A stretch of 64,000 bases of DNA from Actinocatenispora sera (GCF_018324685.1 NZ_AP023354.1:4154001-4218000); one strand, 5' to 3'; positions 44,676-53,366 are shown, numbered from the stretch's first letter. The notes: generated from the letters alone by a model not told the origin. Made by a program: numbers and translations.

Positions 44676-45626
44676 TCAGTCGTCCGTGCCCCGGCCGGTG
44701 GCCGGGTCGGGCGCCGGAGCGGCGCGGTGCCGGGTGGTGGTCGCCGGTCCCGGGCCGTCGGCGCCGGCGGCGAGTGCCAGCAGCAGCATGGCGTCGTGGT
44801 CCGGTGTCCCCGGCTCGGCCTGGTACGCGACGAGCCGCTGGCCGTCCGCGCGGGCAGGGGAGAGCACCTCGTAGTCCAGGCCGAAGCGGCCGACGTCCGG
44901 GTGCTCGTACTCCTTGCGGCCGGTCGCCTTGATCCGCACGTCGTAGCGGCGCCACATGGTGGCGAACTCGTCGGACTTGACGACGAGCTCGCCGACCAGT
45001 GCGGTCAGGTCGGGTGCGTCCGGGTCGGTACCGGCGACGGTGCGCAGGTGCGCGACGCTCTCCGCGGCGACCCGCTCCCACTGCGGGAACAGCGAACGTG
45101 CCGCCGGATGCAGGAACAGGTAGCGCACCGTGTTGCGCCGCTCGGCCGGCCACTCGGCCAGACCGGCGAACAGCCGCAGCGCGGGCGGGTTCGCCGCGAG
45201 GATGTCACTGGTGCGGCTCAGTACGTACGCCGGGGCCGGCAGCAGGCTGGTCAGCATCCGCCGCAGCACCGGCCGGACGGTACGCGCCGGGGTCGGCTGC
45301 GGCGCCGCCGTCGAGTGCCGGGCCGCCTGCTCGGCGAGCGCGTGCAGGTGCGCCTGCTCGTCGGTGTCCAGCCGCAGCGCCCGGGCCAGCGCGTCCAGCA
45401 CCGCGGCGCTGGGCCGGGTCTCCTTGCCCTGCTCCAGCCGGATGTAGTAGTCGACGCTGACGCCGGCCACCGCGGCCAGCTCCTCGCGCCGCAGCCCGGG
45501 AGTGCGGCGCAGGCCGGGGCCCGGCGCGAGCCCGACCTCGGCCGGGGTCACCCGGGCCCGGCGGGCCCGCAGGAACTCCCCCAGCCCGGCGCGGTCCTGC
45601 GTTCGGCGACGGTTGTCGGCTGCCAT
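44676..45626 (-). CDS. XRE-family regulator with MmyB-like ligand domain
   Basis: 316 residues. An N-terminal HTH at about residues 10-85 contains GLRREELAAVAGVSVDYYIRLEQG, the typical start of this actinobacterial group. The MmyB-like ligand-binding domain follows (residues about 110-270; YVLSRTSDILAANPPALRLF, NTVRYLFLHPAARSLFPQWE, YEHPDVGRFGLDYEVL). Such regulators commonly lie divergent to a reductase they control, as here with the aldo-keto reductase at 45810. A CAGACT hexamer 7 nt before ATG may be its -10. Confidence 0.9.
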   Translation of the reverse strand: MAADNRRRTQDRAGLGEFLRARRARVTPAEVGLAPGPGLRRTPGLRREELAAVAGVSVDYYIRLEQGKETRPSAAVLDALARALRLDTDEQAHLHALAEQAARHSTAAPQPTPARTVRPVLRRMLTSLLPAPAYVLSRTSDILAANPPALRLFAGLAEWPAERRNTVRYLFLHPAARSLFPQWERVAAESVAHLRTVAGTDPDAPDLTALVGELVVKSDEFATMWRRYDVRIKATGRKEYEHPDVGRFGLDYEVLSPARADGQRLVAYQAEPGTPDHDAMLLLALAAGADGPGPATTTRHRAAPAPDPATGRGTDD

Positions 45627-45809
45627 ACCGACCAGTCTGGCAGCGCCGCGCCGGCGGTGGGTGACCCTGCGGCACCCAGGAACGGCGTTGCTCGTCACGG
45701 TTCGCCCTGTCACCGGGCCGCGGGCCGGCGCAGAGTGGTGCCAGAACGCGGCGCTCGCCGCGATGGCAGGGTCGCGGCACCGGCCGTGACAGCAGGGAAG
45801 GACGTCCAC

Positions 45810-46796
45810 GTGACTGCACAACCGACCCGCCAGCTCGGCACCGACGGCCCTCGGGTCCCGGTGGTCGGGCTCGGCCTGATGGGGATGAGCGAGTTCTACG
45901 GCAAGGGCGACGACGCGGCGTCCGAGCAGGTGATCAACGAGGCGCTGGACGCCGGCGTGCGGCTGCTCGACACCGCCGACATGTACGGCAGGGGGCACAA
46001 CGAACGCCTGGTCGGCCGGGTGCTCGCGGACCGCCGCGACGACGCCGTGCTCGCCACGAAGTTCGCGATCGTGCGCGAGGGGGACACCCGGCGCATCGAC
46101 ACGTCGCCGGAGTACGTGCGGCGCGCGGTCGACGCGTCGCTGCACCGGCTCGGCATCGACCGGATCGACCTGTACTACATGCACCGCTGGGACGGCGTGA
46201 CCCCGATCGAGGACACCGTCGGCGCGATGGCCGAACTGGTCGCCGCCGGCAAGGTGGCCCAGCTCGGCCTGTCCGAGATCGGCCCGGATCTGCTGCGCCG
46301 GGCGAACGCGGTGCATCCGATCGCCGCGGCGCAGATGGAGCTGTCGCTGTGGAGCCAGGACGTGCTGCACAACGGCCTGCTCGACACCGCCCGCGAGCTG
46401 GGCACCACGCTGGTGGCGTACTCGCCGCTCGGCCGCGGGTTCCTGACCGGCGCCATCGCCGGGCTGGACACCCTGGCGCCGGACGACTTCCGGCGCAGCA
46501 ACCCGCGGTTCGCCGACGGTGCGCTGGACGCGAACCTGCCGCTGCTCGCCGAGGTACGCCGGGTGGCGCAGGCGCACGACGCGACGTCGGCGCAGGTCGC
46601 CCTCGCCTGGGTGCTGGCCCAGGGCGACAACGTCGTCGCGATCCCCGGTACGAAGCGGTCGAAGTACCTGCGCGACAACATCGGCGCCGCGCAGCTGCGG
46701 CTGACCGACGCCGAGCTGAGCGCGTTGACCGGCGCCTTCGACGGCAAGGCGACCGGCGAGCGCTACGTGCGGGCCGGCATGCCCAACCAGGGCTGA
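45810..46796 (+). CDS. Aldo/keto reductase
   Basis: 328 residues from GTG, with GGGAAGGAC upstream. TIM-barrel AKR with the catalytic tetrad visible: Asp and Tyr in LLDTADMYG, Lys in VLATKFA, His in LYYMHRWD. The NADPH-site residues lie near VVAIPGTKRSKYLRDNI. It belongs to the AKR13-like/YakC group that reduces small aldehydes with NADPH in the cytosol. It is divergent from the XRE regulator, which probably controls it. Confidence 0.92.
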   Translation: MTAQPTRQLGTDGPRVPVVGLGLMGMSEFYGKGDDAASEQVINEALDAGVRLLDTADMYGRGHNERLVGRVLADRRDDAVLATKFAIVREGDTRRIDTSPEYVRRAVDASLHRLGIDRIDLYYMHRWDGVTPIEDTVGAMAELVAAGKVAQLGLSEIGPDLLRRANAVHPIAAAQMELSLWSQDVLHNGLLDTARELGTTLVAYSPLGRGFLTGAIAGLDTLAPDDFRRSNPRFADGALDANLPLLAEVRRVAQAHDATSAQVALAWVLAQGDNVVAIPGTKRSKYLRDNIGAAQLRLTDAELSALTGAFDGKATGERYVRAGMPNQG

Positions 46797-46821
46797 CGCC
46801 GGCCCGACAGAGCCCGGCGGT

Positions 46822-46855
46822 GACCCCGGCCGACCTCAGCGGCTCGGCCGGGGTC
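46822..46855. terminator. 12-bp hairpin between convergent AKR and TetR genes
   Basis: GACCCCGGCCGA and TCGGCCGGGGTC pair perfectly around a 10-nt loop that contains the stop codon of the TetR gene. Likely bidirectional. Confidence 0.65.
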
Positions 46856-47468
46856 GGCCGGCGGCCGCGGCGGTGAAGTCGGCGGCCGTGGGCGCCGCGA
46901 CGGGTAGCGTGCGGGCGGACTCCGGTCGGAGACCGTCGAAGATCAGGTACAGGTAGCGCCGCCACAGGCCGGGCACCGCGGCGCCGAGGGGTGCGGCGGC
47001 CTGGGCCGCGGCGTTGAACAGCAACACGACGTCGTGCCCGGTGACGTCGGTACGGATGGCGCCCGCGTCGCGGGCCCGCCGGGTCAGCTCCTCGGCGGTC
47101 TCGGCCAGCCGGGCGCTCGCCGCCCGTACCCGGGTGTCGGTCCGCACGATCGAGGTGGCCGCCTCGCAGAACGAGCGGTCGTTGGCCTGCAACTCGATGC
47201 CGGCGGCCATGAACCGCAGCAGCGCGTCCGCCGGGTCGTCCGCGCCGCGCAGCCCGGCGCCGAGCGCGACCAGGCCGCCGATGCGGTCGGCGAAGATCTC
47301 CGCGACCAGGTCCTCCTTGGTGGGGAAGTGGTTGAACACGGTGCCTTTGGCCACGCCGGCCCGGGCCGCGATGCGGGCCATCGAGACGTCGAGTCCGTGG
47401 GCGGCGAGCTCTGCGGACGCCGCGCTCAGCACGGACTGTCGGTTGCGGGCGGCGTCGGCGCGGGGCAT
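46836..47468 (-). CDS. TetR-family repressor
   Basis: 210 residues. The HTH is at about residues 8-55 (SVLSAASAELAAHGLDVSMARIAARAGVAKGTVFNHFPTKEDLV). The C-terminal ligand domain is TetR-like (TetR_C_33 type: DDPADALLRFMAAGIELQANDRSF). It is divergent from a quinone oxidoreductase. Two palindromic operators lie in the 91-bp gap, one inside its own promoter, so it probably represses both genes. TAGGGT lies 6 nt before its ATG, so its own mRNA may be leaderless. Confidence 0.93.
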   Translation of the reverse strand: MPRADAARNRQSVLSAASAELAAHGLDVSMARIAARAGVAKGTVFNHFPTKEDLVAEIFADRIGGLVALGAGLRGADDPADALLRFMAAGIELQANDRSFCEAATSIVRTDTRVRAASARLAETAEELTRRARDAGAIRTDVTGHDVVLLFNAAAQAAAPLGAAVPGLWRRYLYLIFDGLRPESARTLPVAAPTAADFTAAAAGRPRPSR

Positions 47469-47474
47469 GCGCCC

Positions 47475-47480
47475 ACCCTA
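47475..47480 (-). promoter_or_regulatory. -10 element of a leaderless promoter (tetR)
   Basis: TAGGGT on the minus strand, 6 nt before the ATG. The first operator lies directly upstream of it. Confidence 0.45.
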
Positions 47481-47487
47481 GCGCAAG

Positions 47488-47517
47488 TTGACCGCGTGGT
47501 CATGTTCCGTGTTAGGG
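47488..47517 (+). promoter_or_regulatory. Promoter of the quinone oxidoreductase gene
   Basis: TTGACC (47488-47493) and TAGGGT (47512-47517), spacer 18. The -35 is part of the first TetR operator. Confidence 0.55.
47489..47502. promoter_or_regulatory. TetR operator 1
   Basis: TGACC-GCGT-GGTCA palindrome. Together with operator 2 it forms a larger inverted repeat (47488-47506 with 47526-47544, 17 of 19 positions matching). Confidence 0.65.
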
Positions 47518-47529
47518 TCCGAAACAACA

Positions 47530-47543
47530 TGACCGTGCGGTCA
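47530..47543. promoter_or_regulatory. TetR operator 2
   Basis: TGACCG-TG-CGGTCA palindrome, placed just downstream of the -10 of the oxidoreductase promoter, where bound repressor would block initiation. Confidence 0.65.
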
Positions 47544-47559
47544 AGTTTCGGAGGAACAG

Positions 47560-48612
47560 ATGAAGGCAGTGGTGGCTCACGGGTACGGCGGACCCGACGC
47601 GCTTTCCGTCGACGACGTCGCGGTGCCGCGGCCCGGCCCGGGGCAGATCCAGGTACGCATCGGGGCCACCGCGCTCAATCCCGCGGACCTGCGCACGCTC
47701 AGCGGGGTGCTCCGCGACCTGACACCGTTGCAGTTCCCGTACGTGCTGGGCAGCGACTTCGCCGGCGCGGTCACCGAACTCGGCCCCGGCGTCGACCGGT
47801 ACGCGGTGGGGGAGCAGGTCTTCGGCGTCGGGCTGCCGCGCGCCACCGGCCGGATGGCCACCATGCTCGCCGATCCGCCGTCGCTGACCACCGGCACCAT
47901 GGCCGAGTACGCCGTGTTCGAGGCGGACACCGCGGCGATCGCCCGGCGCCCGGCCGGGCTCGACCCGCAGCACGCCGCCACCCTGCCGATCGCCGGTCTC
48001 ACCGCGCTCGCCATCCTGCGCGCCGCCGGCATCGAGCCGGTGTCCGCCGGCGACCCGGCCGGTGGTTCCGGCCCGGCCCGCCCGCGCGCCGGGCAGGACC
48101 GGACGGTACTGGTGATCGGTGCGGCCGGCGGCGTCGGCGGCGCGGTGGTGCCGCTGCTGGCGGCGGCCGGCGCGCGGGTGCTCGCCACCGGCGTCGCCGC
48201 CGACGAGGGGTACCTGCGCGCGCTCGGCGCGGCCGAGGTGATCGGCTACCGGGACGTCGACCTGGTCGCCGAGCTGCGGCGACGCCACCCGGAGGGCGTC
48301 GACGTGCTGGTCAACCTGGCGCTGCCCGGCTCGGCGCTGCCGGCCACGAGCCGGGTGCTGCGGGCCGGCGGCAGGGTGCTGAACGCGGCGTTCCCGAGCC
48401 CCGACCCGGCCGCGTTCGCCGGGATGGCGGTGCACGTCGACAACGTGTACGCCGCCGCCGGGCCGGGCGATCTGGACCTGCTCGCCCGGTACGCGGTGGA
48501 CGGCACGCTGCCGTCCACCATCGGCCGGCGCTACCGGCTGTCGGAGGCGCCGCGCGCGTACGCCGACCTGGTCGGCACGCACGTGCGCGGCAAGCTCGTC
48601 GTCATGGCGTGA
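47560..48612 (+). CDS. Zinc-type alcohol dehydrogenase-like quinone oxidoreductase
   Basis: 350 residues, GGAGGAACAG before ATG. MDR fold: MKAVVAHGYGGPDALSVDDV, ALNPADLRTLSG, FPYVLGSDFAGAVTELGPGV, the nucleotide-binding VLVIGAAGGVGGAVVPLLAA, and the C-terminal VHVDNVYAAAG. No structural zinc Cys set, so it fits the QOR subgroup using NADPH. Probably detoxifies quinones or enones and is induced through the divergent TetR. Its 3' end overlaps the convergent TetR gene by 11 bp. Confidence 0.9.
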   Translation: MKAVVAHGYGGPDALSVDDVAVPRPGPGQIQVRIGATALNPADLRTLSGVLRDLTPLQFPYVLGSDFAGAVTELGPGVDRYAVGEQVFGVGLPRATGRMATMLADPPSLTTGTMAEYAVFEADTAAIARRPAGLDPQHAATLPIAGLTALAILRAAGIEPVSAGDPAGGSGPARPRAGQDRTVLVIGAAGGVGGAVVPLLAAAGARVLATGVAADEGYLRALGAAEVIGYRDVDLVAELRRRHPEGVDVLVNLALPGSALPATSRVLRAGGRVLNAAFPSPDPAAFAGMAVHVDNVYAAAGPGDLDLLARYAVDGTLPSTIGRRYRLSEAPRAYADLVGTHVRGKLVVMA

Positions 48613-49342
48613 CGGGCGCGCCGGCGGGGTCGGCGGAACGGTCGACCGGGTGCGCTCGGTCGGTCGTTTCGGCGCTGCGGGCTCGGTCGGTCGTTTCGGC
48701 GCTGCGGGCGCGGTCGGTCGTTTCGGCGCTGCGGGCTCGGTCGGCCGGGCCGGCGATGCCGGCCAGCATCATGTCGACCAGCCGCTCGGCCAGCCGTTCC
48801 TTGGGCAGGTGCGGATGCCAGCGCAGCGCGCTTTGCAGCGTCATCGGGCCGGTCAGCGCGGCGAGCGCCAGCTCGACATCCAGCTCCGGGTCGAGCTCGC
48901 CGGTGGCGATGCCGCGGCGCAGCACGTCCCGGATCACCTCGCGGCGCTTCTCCATCCAGTCCATGTACCGCTGGTAGAGGGCCGGATTGCGCTTGATCTC
49001 GGGCATCAGGCACGGCATGATCTTGCCGGCCCGGTTGTTCGCCCGGCCCACCAGCGTGAGCAGCGAGATCAGGTCGGTCCGGACCGATTCGCCCCGCGGC
49101 GTCGGGACGTCGCCCTTGAGGGCGACGATGGCGTCGGAGACCAGTGCCTCCTTGTTCGGCCAGCGGCGGTAGACGGTGGCCTTACCGACGCCGGCCCGAG
49201 CCGCGACCGCGTCCATGGAGAGCGCCTCGACCGTGGTGCCCTCGGCGATGAGATCGAGCACCGCGTCGACGATCGCCTCGTCGACGCGGGCGCTGCGCGG
49301 CCGCCCGGGCGGCCGCGCAGCGGTGCTCTCGCGCGTGCTCAC
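48602..49342 (-). CDS. TetR-family regulator with C-terminal nonapeptide repeats
   Basis: 246 residues from GTG. The HTH is at about residues 20-70 (IVDAVLDLIAEGTTVEALSMDAVAARAGVGKATVYRRWPNKEAL). A TetR_C_16-like ligand domain follows to about residue 195. The tail repeats DRARSAETT three times and is encoded by a 27-bp tandem repeat. It is second in an operon with the MFS exporter (4-bp gap) and probably represses it from the TACGAGAC-type operators at 50956-51020. Confidence 0.9.
   Translation of the reverse strand: MSTRESTAARPPGRPRSARVDEAIVDAVLDLIAEGTTVEALSMDAVAARAGVGKATVYRRWPNKEALVSDAIVALKGDVPTPRGESVRTDLISLLTLVGRANNRAGKIMPCLMPEIKRNPALYQRYMDWMEKRREVIRDVLRRGIATGELDPELDVELALAALTGPMTLQSALRWHPHLPKERLAERLVDMMLAGIAGPADRARSAETTDRARSAETTDRARSAETTDRAHPVDRSADPAGAPVTP
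48652..48745. repeat. 27-bp tandem repeat, three copies plus partial
   Basis: Units of GGTCGGTCGTTTCGGCGCTGC type with period 27 bp inside the 3' end of the TetR gene. In phase with the codons, giving DRARSAETT repeats. Confidence 0.85.
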
Positions 49343-49346
49343 GTCA

Positions 49347-50939
49347 CTATTCTCGCCGGCTACCCGCCGTCTCGGCCACCCGGTCGGGTGCCGACCGCTG
49401 CGCGGGTACGTGCCGGTGCTGGGCGGTGTAGCGCCCGGGCAGCCAGCGCAGTACCACCACAGCGCCGAGTACCGCGACGATGGCCGAGCCGGCGGCCGCG
49501 GCGTGCATCGCGGACAGGAACGCCTGGTTGGCCGGTTCGATCAGGGCCCGGCCGGCCGGGCCCATCGCCGCGGCGACACCGTCGGTCGCCGGCAGCGACT
49601 CCGCCGCGGTGGCCCGGGCGGCGTCCGGCAGCCCGGTCAGGTGCGGGGTGATCTGACCGCGGTAGACCGAGGCCAGCACCGAGCCGAGGACCGCGACGCC
49701 GAGTGCGCCGCCGACCTGCCGGACGGTGTTGCCGATCGCCGAGCCGACGCCGGCGCGCTCCCGCGGCAGTACCGACATGATCGCCTCGGTGGCCGGTGGG
49801 GTCACGTTCGCCATCCCGACGCCCTGGACGAAGAACAGCACCTCCAGCACCCACAGCGGGGTGTCGGCGTCCAGCTGGGTGAACCCGGCGAGCGAGATCG
49901 CCACCAGCACCATGCCGATGCTGCAGACCAGCTTCGCCCCGCGCTGGGCGACCAGCCGGGAGCTCAGCGGCGCGAACACCACCTGGGCGGCGGCGAACGG
50001 CAGCATCAGCAGGCCGGCCTCGAGCGGTGTGAAGCCGCGGACGTTCTGGATGTAGAACACCGAGAAGAAGAACGTGCCCATCGCGGCGAAGAACATCAGG
50101 CCGGTGGCGCCGACCGCGGCGGAGAACCGCGGGTCGCGGAACAGCTTGACGTCCAGCGCCGGGTAACTGATCCGGCGTTCGTACGCGATGAAGGCGGCGA
50201 GGATCAGCACGCCGGCGGCGAGCGGACCCCAGACCGTCGGGCTGCCCCAGTCGCCGTGGTCACCGCCGTGCACCACGCCGTACACCAGGGCGACGAGGCC
50301 GACGATGGACATCAGCACGCCGATGATGTCGATCTTGCCCGGGTTCGGGTTGCGCGACTCCGGTACCAGCGTCACGATCGCGACCAGGCCGAGAGCCACG
50401 ATCGGCACGTTGATCAGGAAGACCGAGCCCCACCAGAAGTGCTCCAGCAGGAAGCCGCCCAGGATCGGGCCGATCGCGATGGCGAGGCCGACCGAGCCAC
50501 CCCAGATGCCGATGGCACGGGCGCGCTCGCGCGGATCGAACACGTTGGAGATGATCGACAGCGTCGCCGGCATGACGGCGGCGCCACCGAGACCCATCAG
50601 CGCTCGGGCGGCGATCAGCGCGCCGGGCGACGTCGCGTACGCCGAGACCAGCGACGCGAGGCCGAAGACCACCAGGCCGGCGATGAGGATGCGGCGCCGG
50701 CCGTGCCGGTCGCCGAGGATACCGAAGCTGAACAGCAGCCCGGCGAAGACGAGGGTGTAGGCGTTGATGGCCCACTCCAGCTGGCTCTGGGAGGCGCCCA
50801 GGCCGGCCTTGGGGTCGGCGATGACCTTCATCGCCACGTTCAGGACCGTGTTGTCGAGGACGACCACCAGCAGGCTGACGACCATGACCCCGAGGATCAG
50901 CCAGCGGCGGGGGTGCCCACTGTTCTCGGCCGTGTCCAT
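49347..50939 (-). CDS. MFS drug exporter, DHA2 (EmrB/QacA) type
   Basis: 530 residues, about 14 transmembrane helices. Motif D1-like LDNTVLNVAMKVI at helix 1, motif A GILGDRHGRRRIL between helices 2 and 3, motif C-like WGGSVGLAIAIGPILGGFLL in helix 5, and late GVGSAIGNTVRQVGGALGVAVLGSV. Typical of proton-coupled multidrug exporters. ATG with GGAG upstream. Its promoter region carries inverted TACGA repeats, probably for the TetR encoded next. Confidence 0.93.
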   Translation of the reverse strand: MDTAENSGHPRRWLILGVMVVSLLVVVLDNTVLNVAMKVIADPKAGLGASQSQLEWAINAYTLVFAGLLFSFGILGDRHGRRRILIAGLVVFGLASLVSAYATSPGALIAARALMGLGGAAVMPATLSIISNVFDPRERARAIGIWGGSVGLAIAIGPILGGFLLEHFWWGSVFLINVPIVALGLVAIVTLVPESRNPNPGKIDIIGVLMSIVGLVALVYGVVHGGDHGDWGSPTVWGPLAAGVLILAAFIAYERRISYPALDVKLFRDPRFSAAVGATGLMFFAAMGTFFFSVFYIQNVRGFTPLEAGLLMLPFAAAQVVFAPLSSRLVAQRGAKLVCSIGMVLVAISLAGFTQLDADTPLWVLEVLFFVQGVGMANVTPPATEAIMSVLPRERAGVGSAIGNTVRQVGGALGVAVLGSVLASVYRGQITPHLTGLPDAARATAAESLPATDGVAAAMGPAGRALIEPANQAFLSAMHAAAAGSAIVAVLGAVVVLRWLPGRYTAQHRHVPAQRSAPDRVAETAGSRRE

Positions 50940-50955
50940 GTCACTCCGATTCAGA

Positions 50956-50972
50956 TACGAGACTGTGTCGTA
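50956..50972. promoter_or_regulatory. TetR operator near the MFS start
   Basis: TACGAGAC-T-GTGTCGTA, a 17-bp palindrome with one mismatch, 16 bp upstream of the MFS ATG. Confidence 0.55.
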
Positions 50973-50996
50973 ACGAAATTAGACCGCCGAGCCAGA

Positions 50997-51020
50997 TTAC
51001 GAAACTGGTTTGTCTCGTAA
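50997..51020. promoter_or_regulatory. Second TACGAGAC-type inverted repeat
   Basis: TTACGAAAC, 6-nt spacer, GTCTCGTAA. Same half-site as 50956-50972 but with wider spacing, 58 bp from the MFS start. Confidence 0.5.
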
Positions 51021-51080
51021 CCCACACCTGCGCCGGCGCGGGAATAGCCGTTCGGTCGATGCGTGACGACTATGTCGGCA

Positions 51081-51110
51081 TTGACATACAGGTGTCGGCT
51101 GGACCATGCT
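51081..51110 (+). promoter_or_regulatory. Promoter of the M1 peptidase gene
   Basis: Perfect -35 TTGACA (51081-51086), spacer 18, CATGCT (51105-51110) as a weak -10, 50 nt before the ATG. Confidence 0.45.
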
Positions 51111-51160
51111 GATCCGGTCGCGAGGTGCGATGTCCGTCGGGCGACGACGAGGGGGCGCAC

Positions 51161-52663
51161 ATGACCGCCGACAGACCTGGACGATGGCGCCGCGGCACCG
51201 GACACGCCGCGGTACTGGTGGCCGCCGCGCTGGTGGTGGCCGTCACTCCGGCGAGCGCCGCGCCGCCCGGACACCTGCCCGGCGCCAACGGTGGTGGCAC
51301 CCCCGGCGCGGCCGGCATCGGCGACCCGCTGTTCCCGGACGAGGGCAATGGCGGCTTCGACGTCACGCACTACGACCTCGCGATGCGCTACCGGCCGGAC
51401 GACCGTACGGTGACCGCCCGCGCCACCGTGTCCGCCCGCGCGACGCAGTCGCTGTCCCGGTTCGACCTGGACTTCGACGGCAACACGGTCACCGGCCTGA
51501 CCGTCGACGGCCGGGCGGCCGGCTACCGGCGGGACGGCGACGAGCTGGTCGTCACCCCGGCCCGCTCGCTGCACCGCGGTCACCGCTTCCGGGTCACCGT
51601 CGACTACCGGGCCGACCCGGCCGCCACCCACCACTGCGCGCCGCCGAACAGCCCGATCACCTCGGGCTGGCTGCCCACCAGCGACGGGTTCGTCACCGCC
51701 GGCCAACCCAGCTGCGCCCGGTCGGTGTTTCCCGGCAGCGACCATCCCAGCGACAAGGCCGGCTACACGTTCCGGGTGACCGCGCCCGACGGGCTGACCG
51801 CCGTCGCCAACGGCGTGCCCGCCGGGCGCCACGAGCACGGCGGCGAGACCACCTGGACCTACCAGCAGCGGGTACCGATGGCCACCGAGCTGGTGCAGGT
51901 CGCGGTCGGCCACTACACGGTGCAGACCGCGCCCGGTCCGGACCACACCACGATCCGCAACGTGGTGCCGACCTCGATGGCCGGCACGCTGGGCAACGAC
52001 CTGGCCGTGACCGGGCCGCAGCTGGCCTGGATGCGGCAACAGGCCGGCAGCTACCCGTTCGCCACCTACGGCGTGCTCGCGGCGCCGGCGAACTTCCGCT
52101 TCGCGCTGGAGTGCCAGACGCTGACGCTCACCTCGGCCGGGATGTTCGGTGCGCTGCCGCAGTCGTACTGGTCGCCGGTGCTCGCGCACGAGCTCGCCCA
52201 CCAGTGGTACGGCGACTCGGTGGCCCCGGCGCGCTGGGCGGACGTCTGGCTCAACGAGGGCCATGCCAGTTACTACGAGGCGAGCTGGGCCGATCGCGAG
52301 GGCTACGCGAGCTTCGTCGACCGGATGCACACCGCGTACACGAAGGGCGACACCTGGCGCAGCCAGTACGGGCCCATCGCGCAACCGTCGGCGGCCAACC
52401 TGTTCAACGACAACGTGTACGACGGTGGCGCACTGGTGCTCTACGCGCTGCGGGAGAAGGTCGGCGCGGCCCGGTTCACCGCGATCGAACGCGCCTGGGC
52501 CGCCCGGTACGCCGGCGGCACCGGCAGCACCCGGCAGTTCATCGCGCTGGCCAGCTCGGTCGCGCACCGCGACCTGCACGGCTTCCTGACCGCCTGGCTG
52601 TACGGCACGCACACCCCGCCGATGCCCGGGCACCCGGACTGGACGACCGACCCGGTCGGCTGA
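51161..52663 (+). CDS. Secreted M1-family metallopeptidase
   Basis: 500 residues from the ATG of MTADRPGRW with GAGGGGG upstream. A Sec signal peptide ends near ASA-APP (about residue 34). The N-terminal beta domain is followed by the gluzincin site: HELAHQWYGD with H343 and H347, and E366 in WLNEG exactly 18 residues later. The exopeptidase motif, usually GAMEN, reads ALECQT. The C-terminal helical domain is short, so it is smaller than aminopeptidase N and like other secreted actinobacterial M1 enzymes. Degrades peptides outside the cell. Confidence 0.93.
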   Translation: MTADRPGRWRRGTGHAAVLVAAALVVAVTPASAAPPGHLPGANGGGTPGAAGIGDPLFPDEGNGGFDVTHYDLAMRYRPDDRTVTARATVSARATQSLSRFDLDFDGNTVTGLTVDGRAAGYRRDGDELVVTPARSLHRGHRFRVTVDYRADPAATHHCAPPNSPITSGWLPTSDGFVTAGQPSCARSVFPGSDHPSDKAGYTFRVTAPDGLTAVANGVPAGRHEHGGETTWTYQQRVPMATELVQVAVGHYTVQTAPGPDHTTIRNVVPTSMAGTLGNDLAVTGPQLAWMRQQAGSYPFATYGVLAAPANFRFALECQTLTLTSAGMFGALPQSYWSPVLAHELAHQWYGDSVAPARWADVWLNEGHASYYEASWADREGYASFVDRMHTAYTKGDTWRSQYGPIAQPSAANLFNDNVYDGGALVLYALREKVGAARFTAIERAWAARYAGGTGSTRQFIALASSVAHRDLHGFLTAWLYGTHTPPMPGHPDWTTDPVG

Positions 52664-52745
52664 GCCGGCCGCCGGAACCGACCGACCCGGGCCGGCTTGC
52701 CGGCAGGTGACACGGCCGGCGCTGCTGGCAGGCAGGATGTGGCGG

Positions 52746-53288
52746 GTGAACACGCTGGGATTCGCGATCCTCGGTCTGCTCGCCCGCCGCCCGCTCAGCG
52801 GCTACCGGGTGGCGCAGCTGATGCGGGAGCCGATCGGCTTCTTCTGGAACGCCGGTCACGCGCAGATCCACGGAACGCTGCGCAAGCTGGTCGAGGCGGG
52901 CTGGGCCGAGTACCGCACCGAGCCGGGCCCGGGGCCGCACGACAAGAAGCTGTACTCGGCGACCCCGGCCGGCCGGGCCGCGCTCGCCGAGTGGGCGGCG
53001 AGCCCGCTGCCGGCCCCGCAGCCGCACGACGAGCTGCTGCTGCGGGTGTACAACGGCTGGCTCGCCGATCCGGCGGCGCTGCGCGAGATGCTCACCGCCG
53101 AGCTCGAGCGGCGCGAGGCGTCGCTGGCGCACTACCTGGCGGTGCAGGCGGAGTTCGAGGCGGACGGCACGCCGGAAGACCCGACCAGCCAGCGGTTCGT
53201 CGACTACGCCACGGTGCTCAACGGCATCGGCTCCGAGCGGTACGTACTCGACTGGCTGCGCTGGCTGATCGGGCGGCTTCCGGACTGA
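52746..53288 (+). CDS. PadR-family transcriptional regulator
   Basis: 180 residues from GTG (VNTLGFAILGLL); an ATG three codons upstream is equally possible. The PadR winged helix is at residues 1-85 (LGLLARRPLSGYRVAQLM, HGTLRKLVEAGWAEYRTEPGPGPHDKKLYSATPAGRAAL). A Vir-like helical C-terminal domain follows (LRVYNGWLADPAALREML). No divergent partner is present, so the target is unknown. Confidence 0.9.
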   Translation: MNTLGFAILGLLARRPLSGYRVAQLMREPIGFFWNAGHAQIHGTLRKLVEAGWAEYRTEPGPGPHDKKLYSATPAGRAALAEWAASPLPAPQPHDELLLRVYNGWLADPAALREMLTAELERREASLAHYLAVQAEFEADGTPEDPTSQRFVDYATVLNGIGSERYVLDWLRWLIGRLPD

Positions 53289-53320
53289 CCGGGACGGGTT
53301 GGTCGCTCCCGCGCCGACCA

Positions 53321-53329
53321 CTGTCCACA
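53321..53329 (+). promoter_or_regulatory. DnaA-box-like 9-mer
   Basis: CTGTCCACA, one mismatch to TTGTCCACA, 44 bp before the Hsp70-like gene. Confidence 0.25.
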
Positions 53330-53360
53330 AGGGATGGTTCCGCACCTTTCCGGGTGCCCT

Positions 53361-53366
53361 TACACT
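53361..53366 (+). promoter_or_regulatory. -10 element of a leaderless promoter (Hsp70-like gene)
   Basis: TACACT, 7 nt before the ATG; no Shine-Dalgarno sequence. Confidence 0.5.
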
